From NCBI RefSeq assembly GCF_030408755.1, contig NZ_CP047209.1, positions 496,001 through 560,000 on the forward strand: a stretch of DNA of 64,000 nucleotides, written 5' to 3'. The notes beneath the pieces are model-generated. The model worked only from the letters and a program-made list of their open reading frames with translations. It made no database searches and was not told the DNA's origin. The position numbers and the translations under genes are program-made. Below are positions 36,039 through 45,729 of this stretch, piece by piece. The DNA is from Corynebacterium felinum (lineage in GTDB: Bacteria; Actinomycetota; Actinomycetes; Mycobacteriales; Mycobacteriaceae). Positions within the stretch are counted from its first letter, which is position 1. Every line of letters begins with the position of its first letter.

Positions 36039-37256
36039 ATGGCGAAGGGGCTATTTGCGAATAGAAACTACCGACTTTTGATGCTCGGGCACACCGTGAA
36101 CACACTCGGGGTGAGTGTGTCACTGTTTGCCTTCTTCGCCTACACGCTTGGCATGACCCACTCTTCCTTTGCTGCTTCTTTTGTCAGCGGCTGCGTGGTG
36201 TTAGCTACCGTAGTGGTGGGCATTCCCGCAGGATATTACGCTGATCGGTATCCACCACGAACCCTTATTATGCTCTCTGTAATAGTAGGGTTTCTTGGTG
36301 TTGCCGCTGTGGTGATCACCCACATAGGGTTTCAGGGGGCACCGCTTGCCGTGCTCGTGGGTGCTGCGCTGATGAGTGGAACGGCGTCAGCACTATTTTC
36401 TCCAGCGGAAAAGGTGCTGGTGAAGCACGTAGTCAGTGCTGAGCATATGGGCAAAGCGATGGCCATCAATCAGGCGCGCTACTCATTTGGCACTGTGTGT
36501 GGGCCGATCATTGGTGCATCTTTGCACGTATTCGCAATGGTCTCAACGTTCCTTTTTAACTGCCTGACCTACCTTTGTGCTTTCGTTGTGTTTTCTCGGA
36601 TAAAAATTTCTGAAACTGCCACTGGCAGCACGCAAGAAAATGCCCATAGCTACTGGGAAACGTTTCGTGTAATCCGCAGCTCACCAATTATTTTTGCTGT
36701 TGTATGGTTCGCCCCACTGCTTAATTTCAGCATGTCAGCCACCTTAAATAGTGCCTACTTGTTTCTATCCTCCCAGCAATCGGGAACAACCCTATTGGGA
36801 ACGTTCCAATCCTTTTACGGCATTGTGGGGCTTGTTGGGGCGATGATCTCCACCTATGTTATTTCACGGCTTCAAGGTGGCGTTGTTCTTTATACAACTG
36901 TAGGGCTTTTCGCTGTGAGCATGTCCATGTTGGTTGTGCACAATAGCGTAGGGCACTACTTCTTCTACTTAGGAGTCTTCTCTTTCAGCTTGCCGCTATT
37001 TAACGCTGTGCTCAGCGGTTATTTTTTGGCATACACTCCAGCACATTTCATTGGTAAAGCCTCATCAATCATGACTGTGACAGCCATGGGATTCATGCCA
37101 CTTGGGGTATGGACTTCAGGTTTGGTGGTCCAAGAATATGGGTTCGGGGCAGTACATTTACTGGTTACTTTCGTCTTTGTCCCCGCTGCACTCGCTTTCC
37201 TCGCAATCCCACAGGTACGTTCGTTGGGCAGGGAAGAAACTTGGGCATCGACGTAA
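36039..37256 (+). CDS. MFS transporter
   Basis: 405 residues with about twelve predicted membrane segments. The A-like motif between helices 2 and 3 reads GYYADRYPPRT, and KAMAINQARYSFGTVCGPIIG is typical of MFS_3-type drug/enterobactin exporters. It starts 20 bases after the sucrase-like gene and is probably co-transcribed. Substrate unknown. Confidence 0.85.
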   Translation: MAKGLFANRNYRLLMLGHTVNTLGVSVSLFAFFAYTLGMTHSSFAASFVSGCVVLATVVVGIPAGYYADRYPPRTLIMLSVIVGFLGVAAVVITHIGFQGAPLAVLVGAALMSGTASALFSPAEKVLVKHVVSAEHMGKAMAINQARYSFGTVCGPIIGASLHVFAMVSTFLFNCLTYLCAFVVFSRIKISETATGSTQENAHSYWETFRVIRSSPIIFAVVWFAPLLNFSMSATLNSAYLFLSSQQSGTTLLGTFQSFYGIVGLVGAMISTYVISRLQGGVVLYTTVGLFAVSMSMLVVHNSVGHYFFYLGVFSFSLPLFNAVLSGYFLAYTPAHFIGKASSIMTVTAMGFMPLGVWTSGLVVQEYGFGAVHLLVTFVFVPAALAFLAIPQVRSLGREETWAST

Positions 37257-37402
37257 TACTGTCTTTTATTCAGATGGTATCGGAGAGGGATCTGTGGGGC
37301 GTAAAAGATGCGGATTGAGGGTAATCCGAAAACTAGGCTCATGCATGCCACGGTGAACAGCGCACAAGGAATGCGTCACTCGAAGGGCTACCTAACCTGA
37401 AG

Positions 37403-37919
37403 GTAACTCGACTTATTCTCACCTACATCTGTGTATCTGACTGAACATATACGAATTGGTCGAGATACCTCCCGCGTGCCCCGCGTCATCCATGGCTAAC
37501 CCCCACAAGGATTTTTAGTTAACTCGACACTTTCTTTCCTCAGGGGCACATTTTCGGTGCGGGATGTGGATTGGTCGAGTAACCCCTTGGTTTGTGTGAG
37601 GGGGTGGGTTTTGGGGTGGGGGTTTGTGGCTTACTCGACTTATTTTTCTTGTGGGTATGGATCAGGGGGTGGGGGAGGTGTAAAGGTCGAGATGCCTCCC
37701 GCGTGCCCCGCGTCATTCATGACTAACCCCTCAAGGATTTTTAGTTAACTCGACACTTTCTTTCCTCAGGGGCACATTTTCGGTGCGGGATGTGGATTGG
37801 TCGAGTAACCCCTTGGTTTGTGTGAGGGTGGGTTTTGGGGGTGGGGTTTGTGGCTTACTCGACTTATTTTTCTTGTGGGTATGGATCAGGGGGTGGGGGA
37901 GGTGTAAAGGTCGAGATAC
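37403..37919. repeat. Array C: five CTCGAC-N45/46-GTCGAG units (MFS-metI gap)
   Basis: CTCGAC starts at 37407, 37523, 37634, 37749 and 37858; GTCGAG at 37459, 37574, 37686, 37800 and 37910 (distances 51 or 52). Units 4-5 repeat units 2-3 with a period of about 226 bp (37465-37690 versus 37691-37915), including flanking sequence, so they are a recent local duplication. It lies between convergent genes; 37257-37402 holds nothing else I can name. Confidence 0.92.
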
Positions 37920-37961
37920 CTCGAGTGGGAAGGTGCGAGGAAGCCAAGCTTTTTCAACACC

Positions 37962-37990
37962 AAAAAAGGGGCGCCAGAGAAGGCACCCCT
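37962..37990 (-). terminator. Terminator of the metQ-metN-metI cluster
   Basis: On the minus strand GGGGTGCC, a short loop and GGCGCCCC form an eight-position stem with one mismatch, followed by TTTTTT (37967-37962), 20 bases after the metI stop. Confidence 0.85.
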
Positions 37991-38009
37991 ATTTTTAGTG
38001 TGTGAAAAT

Positions 38010-38690
38010 TTATCGGCGCATGACCTTGCGGGAAAGCCAGTTGCCCAACAGCTGAGCAATCTGAACAATCACAATGATCACAAACACCGCAAAGTACATG
38101 ACCTCGAAATTATAGGCGCGGTAACCGTACACAATAGCGAAGTCACCCAAGCCACCACCGCCGATATAGCCAGCCATCGCCGACATATCCACAATCGCAA
38201 TAAAGATAAAGGTGTAACCCAAAATCAGTGGGCCCAACGCCTCAGGAATAATCACCGTCGTAATAATCTTCCACGGGCTTGCACCCATCGCACGGGCAGC
38301 CTCAACCACACCAGGATCAATACTGACCAAATTCTGCTCCACAATACGAGCCACGCCGAAGGTTGCTGCAATCGACATGCCGAAAATCGCGGCATCCCGA
38401 CCAATCTGCGTACCAATGACCATCACAGTCAGCGGGCCAAAAGCAGAAAGCAAAATGATGAACGGAATCGGGCGAACAAAATTCACCAACACGTTAATGA
38501 ACCTGAACAACGCCTTGTTCTTCAAAATGCCACCATCGCGGGTGGTGTAAAGCAAAATGCCCAGCGCAAGACCACAGAAACCACCAATGACCATGGTGAG
38601 CGACACCATCACCAAAGTATCAACGATAGCCTCAGTGAAAGTATCGCCAAGACGCGACCAGTCAGCCGCCGCCAAAGTATAGGTATTCAT
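38010..38690 (-). CDS. metI: Methionine ABC transporter permease
   Basis: 226 residues, five membrane segments, with the binding-protein-dependent permease (EAA) loop EAARAMGASPWKIITTVIIPEAL. It forms the membrane channel of the MetQNI high-affinity methionine importer. The ATG overlaps the metN stop (ATGA), so the two genes are coupled. Confidence 0.93.
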   Translation of the reverse strand: MNTYTLAAADWSRLGDTFTEAIVDTLVMVSLTMVIGGFCGLALGILLYTTRDGGILKNKALFRFINVLVNFVRPIPFIILLSAFGPLTVMVIGTQIGRDAAIFGMSIAATFGVARIVEQNLVSIDPGVVEAARAMGASPWKIITTVIIPEALGPLILGYTFIFIAIVDMSAMAGYIGGGGLGDFAIVYGYRAYNFEVMYFAVFVIIVIVQIAQLLGNWLSRKVMRR

Positions 38691-39718
38691 CGGAGAATCT
38701 CCTCAATCTCAGTGGTAGCCTTCAAAGCCTCATAAAAACCAGAAACTGCGTCATCAGGGCCAGACATACGCACAGTCACCTTGCCAAACGACTGCTTCTG
38801 CAACGTGGTCACACCACCATGGACAATACCGATCCGCGCCCCCCGGGCACGCGCCTCGGCAGCCGCAGCAAAGAACCCAGAATTCTCCGTCAAATTAATC
38901 GTAAACAACCGGCCCTCGTGGGCAAGCAAATCCTCAGCCTCAATCGAATCCGGAGTATTACGCAAACTCGTAGCCACAAAACGCTTCGCCACATCAGTCT
39001 GCGGATTAGAGAACACCTCAAAAGTAGAGCCATACTCCACCACACGACCCGCCTCCATCACCGCAACCTTATCGGCAATAGCGCGCACCACATCCATCTC
39101 GTGAGTAATCACCACAATGGTCAAACCCAACTCGTCATTCACCTTACGCAAAAGGTTCAACACCTCATGGGTGGTTTCTGGGTCCAACGCAGAAGTGGCC
39201 TCGTCGGCAAGCAAAAGCGCCGGGTCAGTCGCAAGAGCGCGGGCAATGCCCACACGCTGCTTCTGCCCGCCCGAAAGCTGCTCCGGGTAATTATCGCCAC
39301 GATCCGACAAACCCACGAACTCCAACAACTCAGCAACCCGGGCTTGGCGCTGCTCTTTCGGCATTTTCGCCAACTTCAACGGGTACTCAACATTGCCCGC
39401 CGCAGTGCGTGAACGCATCAAATTGAACTGCTGGAAAATCATCCCAATATTACGACGCAACCCACGCAACTCGCGCTCAGGCAACCCCACAATATCAGTG
39501 CCATCCAGACGCAAATGACCAGAGGTGGGGGTATCGAGGCCGTTGATCATGCGCACCAACGTAGACTTGCCCGCGCCAGAATAGCCGATCACGCCAAGGA
39601 TTTCGCCAGGCTCAACCGTCAAAGTCACCCCGTCAAGAGCAACAACCTCACCGGCGCCTTTCTTCGGGGAACGAAAAACCTTTGACAGGTTTTCGAACTC
39701 AATTCGTGTTCCGTTCAC
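38687..39718 (-). CDS. metN: Methionine ABC transporter ATPase
   Basis: 343-residue ATPase. Walker A GYSGAGKST (45-53), signature LSGGQKQR (~150), Walker B LLLADEATSALD and the H-loop VITHEMD are all present. The C-terminal ~75 residues form the NIL domain, which senses cytoplasmic methionine and inhibits transport (KVTVRMSGPDDAVSGFYEAL). Confidence 0.94.
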   Translation of the reverse strand: MNGTRIEFENLSKVFRSPKKGAGEVVALDGVTLTVEPGEILGVIGYSGAGKSTLVRMINGLDTPTSGHLRLDGTDIVGLPERELRGLRRNIGMIFQQFNLMRSRTAAGNVEYPLKLAKMPKEQRQARVAELLEFVGLSDRGDNYPEQLSGGQKQRVGIARALATDPALLLADEATSALDPETTHEVLNLLRKVNDELGLTIVVITHEMDVVRAIADKVAVMEAGRVVEYGSTFEVFSNPQTDVAKRFVATSLRNTPDSIEAEDLLAHEGRLFTINLTENSGFFAAAAEARARGARIGIVHGGVTTLQKQSFGKVTVRMSGPDDAVSGFYEALKATTEIEEILR

Positions 39719-39776
39719 TTTAAGTATTCAACTTCTTCACTAGAGGGAAATAAAAAAATCTGCGAAAACTCCAAGA

Positions 39777-39809
39777 CCCCCAAACTGTGCACAACACACA
39801 TTTTGGGGG
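39777..39809 (-). terminator. Stem-loop between metQ and metN
   Basis: CCCCCAAA (39777-39784) pairs with TTTGGGGG (39802-39809) in the 110-base gap. No T-run follows, so it is more likely an RNA-stabilising or partial terminator that gives metQ more mRNA than metNI. Confidence 0.45.
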
Positions 39810-39828
39810 AGGCAAAGGAGGGAAAAAA

Positions 39829-40722
39829 TTACTTCGCTTGCTCCTCAAGGCGATCGAGGATCTCCTTGAGCTGCTCAGGGGTGCGCTTCACAGCAACAGA
39901 GGTACCCTTCGAATCTTCAGCCACAGCAGCCAAAACCTCAGGGGAGTGCCACAGCTCCGCCAACTTCTTCACCTGAGGATCATCCTTATCCTCAGCCTTG
40001 ACCACGAAAGCGTTGATATAAGGCTCAGCCTCAGGGGAAGCAGGATCATCCTTAAATACAGCCAACTTTGGATCAATGCCAGCGCGATCAAGGAAGGAAT
40101 TGTTGATGATAGCAGGCTTGCCCTCACCGTAAGCAGCAGTGGTCTGAGCCGCATCCACAGGAGTGATGGTCACCTTGGACTTGTCCTTATCAATATCAGC
40201 CTCAGAAGGAGTCACAAGACCCTCAGCTTCAGGCTTCAAGGTGACCAGCTTTGCCTGAACCAACACGTTGATAGCGCGACCCAAGTTGGAAGGATCATTC
40301 GGAACAGCAACAGACTCGCCATCAATACCATCAAGGGAGGAATGATCCTTCCAGAACAGTGCCAAAGGAACGATCTCAGTAGCACCAACTGGGACCAAGT
40401 TGTCGTTATTGCCAACATTGTACTCAGCCAAGAACTTCAAGTGCTGGAACAGGTTCACATCAATCTGATCCTGGGACAGCGCCAAGTTAGGAGTGGAGTA
40501 ATCGGAGAAGTTCGTGATATCCAGAGTGATCCCGTTTTCCTTCGCCAGATCCTTCAGCACAGCCCAGGACTTCATGGTGGAGTCGGTGGTGCCGATGCGG
40601 ATAGTGGTGTTATCAGATGCAGGGGCTGCATCCTTGGAATCGGAGGAGCAAGCAACCAGGCCGGTTGCGGCAACGATCGTGGCTGCGGCAGCAGCAACGG
40701 TACGTGTAAACGAGATCTTCAT
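39829..40722 (-). CDS. metQ: Methionine-binding lipoprotein
   Basis: 297-residue NlpA/MetQ substrate-binding protein with signal peptide and lipobox LVAC (Cys25). Segments DITNFSDYSTPNLALSQDQI, NLFQHLKFL and the pocket region VPNDPSNLGRA match the family. It delivers methionine to MetNI. An McbR-like operator lies about 75 bases upstream in the gap shared with dnaE2. Confidence 0.94.
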   Translation of the reverse strand: MKISFTRTVAAAAATIVAATGLVACSSDSKDAAPASDNTTIRIGTTDSTMKSWAVLKDLAKENGITLDITNFSDYSTPNLALSQDQIDVNLFQHLKFLAEYNVGNNDNLVPVGATEIVPLALFWKDHSSLDGIDGESVAVPNDPSNLGRAINVLVQAKLVTLKPEAEGLVTPSEADIDKDKSKVTITPVDAAQTTAAYGEGKPAIINNSFLDRAGIDPKLAVFKDDPASPEAEPYINAFVVKAEDKDDPQVKKLAELWHSPEVLAAVAEDSKGTSVAVKRTPEQLKEILDRLEEQAK

Positions 40723-40793
40723 GAAAAAACAACTCTCTTTGTCGAATACGAATGAAAAAACCTAGAGGGAACACTAGCGCAGGACAAAACAAA

Positions 40794-40809
40794 TGTACAG
40801 CTTAGTCTA
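40794..40809 (-). promoter_or_regulatory. McbR-like operator upstream of metQ
   Basis: TGTACAGCTTAGTCTA agrees with the C. glutamicum McbR box TAGACAGTTTGGTCTA at 12 of 16 positions, by eye. McbR represses methionine genes in the presence of S-adenosylhomocysteine. Confidence 0.5.
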
Positions 40810-40828
40810 TTCTCGGGGCGAAAATTAC

Positions 40829-40849
40829 TCAAACATATGTTTGTATTAT
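40829..40849 (+). promoter_or_regulatory. LexA-like box and -10 region of dnaE2
   Basis: TCAAACATATGTTTGT (40829-40844) is a near-perfect palindrome of the SOS-box type. It runs into TATTAT (40844-40849), nine bases before the ATG at 40858, so LexA would cover the promoter of a leaderless dnaE2 mRNA. Confidence 0.7.
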
Positions 40850-40857
40850 GTGCTAGT

Positions 40858-43800
40858 ATGTGGGGTGTGGAATGGAATGCAGGTTTTCGCGGAAAAGCGC
40901 TCTCGTGGTCAAGGTTGGAGCGCATTTTGTCGGGCAAGCAGGAGCCGGAACTGCACCCAATTGAGCATTATACTGAGGTGAAAGAAAAGAAATCTGTTCG
41001 ATTTTATTCATCTCGCCCGTGGGTGGAGTTGCATGCGGCGGGTAGTTATAATTTTTTGCGGGGCGCCTCCGAACCGCAGCAGATGGTCGATGCTGCCATA
41101 AAGGCGGGTATATGTGCGCTTTCTTTGCAGGATAGGGACGGTTTCTACGGTGCTATCGCTTTTGCTGAGGCGGCGGAAGATAGTGGGGTGGCTACTGTTT
41201 TCGGGGCGGAGCTTAGCCTAGACTATGCTGTCTTAACTTTGCTGTGTAAAAGCCCTGAAGGGTACCGTCGCGCATCGCGGCTGATGACACACGCGCACAT
41301 GAGCGGATCGAAAGATCAGGTGCGCTACCCTGCACTTTCGCAGATCGCACGCGAGCTAGACGGGCACTGTTATGTGTTGGCTGGGGTGGAGTGGCTTGAG
41401 CAGATGGAGCAGCTGGTTGATGCGTTTGGCGCGAAGGATGTGTTGGCGGAGTATGTGGTGGGGATGTGCCCCGACGATGTTGATGCGTGGGAGCGTCTCG
41501 ACGGCGTCGTCACGCGCTTGAGCATTGGTGCGGTTGCTACGAGCAGGGCCTGTGCTGCCAGCTTTGAGGATGCCCCTGTTGCGCAGGCAAAACAGGCGCT
41601 GGCTCGGCGCATGGATGTGATGGCAAGCGCGGGTGATCTGCACCCCATGGGGGCAACCTGGTTGCGCCGGGGCGAGGTGATTGCTGAAGTGCTCGGCCCG
41701 CAGCGCGAGTATTTAATGGATGCGGCTGTGGCGATTGCTCGCGAATGCGCGTTTGCACTGAGTGTGGTGCGCCCGAACCTGCCGCGCTGGGAAGTGCCCG
41801 AAGGACATGATGAGAGCAGCTGGTTGGCGCAGTTGGTGTGGGAAAGGTTTGAGCAGCGCTACGGCGGGCGTGAAGCGGGGATTATAAAACAGGCGAAAGC
41901 CCAGATTTCTCACGAGCTGGCGGTGATCGACGAGTTGGGTTTTCCCGGTTATTTTTTGATTGTCACAGATCTCGTGGATTTCGCGCGTGCCCATAATATT
42001 TTGTGTCAGGGGCGCGGGTCGGCGGCGAATTCGGCGGTGTGTTTTGCGCTGGGCATTACGAATGTGGAGCCGATTGCTGCGGGATTGTTGTTTGAGCGTT
42101 TCCTTTCTGCTGATCGGGAGGGCCCGCCGGATATCGATATTGATTGTGAGTCTGGCAGGCGTGAAGAGGTTATCCAGTATGTGTATTCCCGCTACGGGCG
42201 TGAGAATGCCGCCCAAGTAGCAAACGTCATTACCTACCGTTATAAAGGTGCGTTGCGTGATGCCGCACGGGCGTTAGGCTACCCGCCAGGGGCGAGCGAT
42301 GGGTGGTCGAAACAGGTCACCGAAGCTCCATCGGATGTGGCAGCGCTTGCTCAACAACTTCGCGGACAGCCACGCCACTTAGGTATCCATTCTGGTGGGA
42401 TGGTGATTTGTGATCGCCCCATTGCCGATGTTGTGCCCGTGGAATGGGCGCGCATGAAAGATCGAAGCATTGTGCAGTGGGATAAAGAAGGCTGCGCATG
42501 GGCAGGGCTGGTCAAATTCGACCTGCTGGGTTTAGGCATGCTCGAAGCGCTCCACCACATGATCGACCTTGTTGCGCAATCACACGGAATTACAGTGCAA
42601 CTATGGGAGCTCGACATGGCCGACCCCAAGGTGTACGACATGCTGTGCGTAGGGGATGCCGTTGGTGTGTTTCAAGTAGAGTCGCGTGCCCAATTAGCAA
42701 CCTTGCCCAGGTTAAAACCCCGCTGCTTTTTCGACCTCGTGGTCGAGGTTGCCCTGATTCGCCCCGGCCCGATCCAAGGTGGCAGCGTGCACCCCTATTT
42801 GCGGCGCCGTAACGGTGAAGAACCAGTGAGTTTTGAACACCCTGTGCTGGAAAAATCCTTGGCGAAAACACTCGGTATCCCACTGTTTCAAGAACAATTG
42901 ATGCAGATCGCCGTCGATGCGGCAGGCCTCAGTGGCGGGGAGGCCGACCAGTTGCGCCGCGCGATGGGGTCGAAGCGATCCCCGCAACGCATGGCAGCAC
43001 TCAAACAGCGTTTCTATCAGGGTTTGGAATCCACCAGCGGAATCACCGGGGAAGTAGCGGATGTGCTGTGGAATAAGGTGGTGGCATTCGCAGCCTACGG
43101 CTTCCCAGAATCACATGCGCAATCCTTCGCAGCACTGGTGTTTTTCTCCGCCTGGTTCAAGTGCTACTATCCCGCCGAGTTTTGCGTCGGGCTACTCAAA
43201 GCTCAACCCATGGGCTTTTATTCCCCACAATCCTTGCTTGCCGACGCCCGCCGCCACAACGTCCGCATCCTCCCCGTCTGCGTGAATCACTCCCGCAGCC
43301 ACGCCAGCATCGAAAACGGCGCAATCCGACTCGGCCTCGACTTAGTCAAAGGCCTTTCCCACACCGACGATATTGTTGCCCATGCACCCTATAACACTGT
43401 GGCTGAGCTCGCGCGCCGGGCACACCTACAGGTTAATCATGTAGAAGCACTGGCGAAGGCGGGGGCGTTGGACTGCCTGGGGGTGGATCGTCGACAAGCA
43501 TTATGGCAAGCCGGGGTTGCCGCAACAGAACACGACGGCATGCTGGAAGGACTCTCCTCATTTCATGCCCCCAGCCTGCCCGGCATGAATGCTTTCGAAC
43601 TACTCGTGGCCGACATCGCCGCCACCGGCGTCAGCCACGACAAACACCCCATGGTGCTTTTGCGCAGCTACCTCGATACACAGGGGGTAATCCCAGCAAA
43701 CAAACTCCTCGAAGTCGAAGACGCACACCGGATCTGGGTAGCCGGAATAGTCACCCACCGCCAACGCCCCGCCACCGCAGGTACAGTCACCTTCCTCGGC

Positions 43801-44004
43801 ATGGAAGACGAAACAGGGCTGATGAACATCGTGGTCAGTGCCGGATTGTGGGAAAAACAGAAGAAAATAGCACGCACTGCCAAAGCCCTCATGGTGCGCG
43901 GGATTGTGAGCAACGCTAACCAGGTTGCCTCGATAAACGCCGATAAGCTGGTGGAATTACGCGTCGGCGAAGTCTTAAGCAGACGCTCGCGGGATTTTCA
44001 CTAG
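40858..44004 (+). CDS. dnaE2: Error-prone DNA polymerase DnaE2 (ImuC)
   Basis: 1048 residues from ATG 40858; the earlier ATG at 40837 lies inside the LexA box. It has an N-terminal PHP domain (WVELHAAGSYNFLRGASEP), the C-family polymerase palm with acidic DIDID (425-429) preceded by GRGSAANSAVCFALGIT, then helix-hairpin-helix and OB domains (IVTHRQRPATAGTVTFLGMED). It is the catalytic subunit of the SOS mutasome with ImuA and ImuB, encoded ~6.5 kb away. Confidence 0.93.
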   Translation: MWGVEWNAGFRGKALSWSRLERILSGKQEPELHPIEHYTEVKEKKSVRFYSSRPWVELHAAGSYNFLRGASEPQQMVDAAIKAGICALSLQDRDGFYGAIAFAEAAEDSGVATVFGAELSLDYAVLTLLCKSPEGYRRASRLMTHAHMSGSKDQVRYPALSQIARELDGHCYVLAGVEWLEQMEQLVDAFGAKDVLAEYVVGMCPDDVDAWERLDGVVTRLSIGAVATSRACAASFEDAPVAQAKQALARRMDVMASAGDLHPMGATWLRRGEVIAEVLGPQREYLMDAAVAIARECAFALSVVRPNLPRWEVPEGHDESSWLAQLVWERFEQRYGGREAGIIKQAKAQISHELAVIDELGFPGYFLIVTDLVDFARAHNILCQGRGSAANSAVCFALGITNVEPIAAGLLFERFLSADREGPPDIDIDCESGRREEVIQYVYSRYGRENAAQVANVITYRYKGALRDAARALGYPPGASDGWSKQVTEAPSDVAALAQQLRGQPRHLGIHSGGMVICDRPIADVVPVEWARMKDRSIVQWDKEGCAWAGLVKFDLLGLGMLEALHHMIDLVAQSHGITVQLWELDMADPKVYDMLCVGDAVGVFQVESRAQLATLPRLKPRCFFDLVVEVALIRPGPIQGGSVHPYLRRRNGEEPVSFEHPVLEKSLAKTLGIPLFQEQLMQIAVDAAGLSGGEADQLRRAMGSKRSPQRMAALKQRFYQGLESTSGITGEVADVLWNKVVAFAAYGFPESHAQSFAALVFFSAWFKCYYPAEFCVGLLKAQPMGFYSPQSLLADARRHNVRILPVCVNHSRSHASIENGAIRLGLDLVKGLSHTDDIVAHAPYNTVAELARRAHLQVNHVEALAKAGALDCLGVDRRQALWQAGVAATEHDGMLEGLSSFHAPSLPGMNAFELLVADIAATGVSHDKHPMVLLRSYLDTQGVIPANKLLEVEDAHRIWVAGIVTHRQRPATAGTVTFLGMEDETGLMNIVVSAGLWEKQKKIARTAKALMVRGIVSNANQVASINADKLVELRVGEVLSRRSRDFH

Positions 44005-44026
44005 CTGGGATAAGGTAGAAAACAGT

Positions 44027-44494
44027 ATGAATATTACGCTCAACCCAGTGTCGAAAGACCTCATTATCATCCGCTACATTAGCCGCCTGCCCTGGCTCAT
44101 TATCCCGATGATTGCTGCCATACTCTGGACCATTTTTGGCAAAGCCGGCTGGTGGGGCATCTCCCTTTCCTGCATAATAGGGCTCTTCCTCATCTGGCAG
44201 GCATGGCTGATTCCCAAACAAGTACACAACCTCGGCTGGTTAGAAACTGAAGAAGACCTACTGATCACCAAAGGTAAACTGTGGCACACCTTCACCGTGG
44301 TGCCCTACGGCAGGGTGCAATATGTAGATCTAAGCCAAGGCCCCTTGGAGCGCATCTATGGGTTGAAAACTTTAAAGCTCAACACCGCCTCAGTCACCTC
44401 AGATGCAAAAGTGCGCGGACTACTCGCCGAAGAAGCAGATCAGCTGCGGGAACGAGTATCGGAACGGGCGAAGAAGAAGATGATCGACCTGTGA
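44027..44494 (+). CDS. bPH2-domain membrane protein (YdbS-like)
   Basis: 155 residues: two N-terminal membrane segments (WLIIPMIAAILWTIFG, WWGISLSCIIGLFLIWQAWL) then a bacterial PH domain with EEDLLITKGKLWHTFTVVPY and the GRVQYVDLSQGPLERIYGL block typical of bPH2/YdbS. The function is not known. It overlaps the next gene and forms a YdbS-YdbT-like pair. Confidence 0.8.
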   Translation: MNITLNPVSKDLIIIRYISRLPWLIIPMIAAILWTIFGKAGWWGISLSCIIGLFLIWQAWLIPKQVHNLGWLETEEDLLITKGKLWHTFTVVPYGRVQYVDLSQGPLERIYGLKTLKLNTASVTSDAKVRGLLAEEADQLRERVSERAKKKMIDL

Positions 44495-45729
44495 GCGACA
44501 CACCCTACCACCGCGTTCACCCACTCACCCCCGCGCTGAAAACATGGAGTGTGCTTTTTGCCCTCGCAGTATTTGCCACCACCACCTTCAGCGACTACAC
44601 GGTTGAGCTCATCCGCCGCCTAGTTTCCTCAGACCGGGGTGAAACACTCCAAGCCGCCGGAATCATCACCTGTATCCTCTTCGTCTTCGTTTTCGCCTCC
44701 CTTTTGTGGTGGCGGGCAATCAGCTACAGCGTCACCGACACCGAAGTCACCTACCGCTGGGGTCTTTTTGATAAAAAAGTCAGAAGCGCACGCCTCGATC
44801 GCACCCAAGCAATCGATGTGTACCAACCCTTCCACGCCAGGCTGTTCGGGCTTGCCTCCGTGCGCATCGAAACCGCCGGCGGGCACAACTCCCGCGTCGA
44901 AATCTGCTACCTGCGCCGCAGCGTCGCCTACCGGCTCAAAGAACAACTCTTAGGCAAAGAAGAACAAGGCACACTACTTGTACCCCCAATCCCTGTGCAC
45001 CGCACCCTGCTTTCCTCTTTCTTAAGCATCCCCGCGCTGTTTACCATCGTGACCACCGCCGCCACGGTTGCCGCCGACATTTCCGTTGCCGCCCTGATCC
45101 CCCTTTTCTTCGCCACCGTCCCACCGATCTGGCGCACCATCGACGGCTCCTACCAATTCACCGCGCGCCGGGTGGGCAATACCGTGACGGTCTCGTATGG
45201 TTTGGCGAATTTGCAGCGCAAGGTGCTGGATATGGATCGCACCCATGCGGTGATTGTGCGTCGCCCCGCATTGTGGCGTCCGTTTAATTGGTGGCGGGTG
45301 CGGGTGAGCGTGGCCGGTTACGGTGAAGGTACCCAAGGCATGACGGTGCTGCCCGTGGGGGATCGGAAAACAGCAATGATGCTGGTGGATCTTCTCATGG
45401 GGGTTGAGGTTGATCCGCTGAACATCCCCGAAAATATGCGCTACCGCAGCCCGCGCCAGGCACGCTGGGTTTCCCCTCTTGACTGGCGAAAACAGGCATG
45501 TGAACTGTCTGAGCATTTCGGGGTGGAATATCGTGGCAGGGTGGGGCGTCGTGTGGCGGTGGCGCACCGCCGCCACATCCAAGAAATTGGAATGCGCATC
45601 GGACCGATTCAACGACTTGTGGGCGTGGCTACAGTGCAGATGCACCTCGTGCACGGCCCGGTGACGATGACCGGACGCGACTTAGCGCTTGACGACGCCC
45701 ACACACTGCTTGCCGAATTGCAACGCTAA
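44491..45729 (+). CDS. bPH2-domain membrane protein (YdbT-like)
   Basis: 412 residues from the GTG at 44491, which overlaps the TGA of the gene before it (GTGA); a longer ORF to 44281 would run through that gene. Two bPH2 domains (YRWGLFDKKVRSARLDRTQAI and VSYGLANLQRKVLDMDR) alternate with about four membrane segments, then a third beta region with GVEYRGRVGRRVAVAHRR. Unknown function, likely a complex with the small YdbS-like partner. Confidence 0.8.
   Translation: MSDTPYHRVHPLTPALKTWSVLFALAVFATTTFSDYTVELIRRLVSSDRGETLQAAGIITCILFVFVFASLLWWRAISYSVTDTEVTYRWGLFDKKVRSARLDRTQAIDVYQPFHARLFGLASVRIETAGGHNSRVEICYLRRSVAYRLKEQLLGKEEQGTLLVPPIPVHRTLLSSFLSIPALFTIVTTAATVAADISVAALIPLFFATVPPIWRTIDGSYQFTARRVGNTVTVSYGLANLQRKVLDMDRTHAVIVRRPALWRPFNWWRVRVSVAGYGEGTQGMTVLPVGDRKTAMMLVDLLMGVEVDPLNIPENMRYRSPRQARWVSPLDWRKQACELSEHFGVEYRGRVGRRVAVAHRRHIQEIGMRIGPIQRLVGVATVQMHLVHGPVTMTGRDLALDDAHTLLAELQR

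Noticed and set aside
44281..44490. N-terminal extension of the YdbT-like protein
   Set aside because: It would run through the YdbS-like gene in another frame; the GTGA overlap at 44491 is the natural start.
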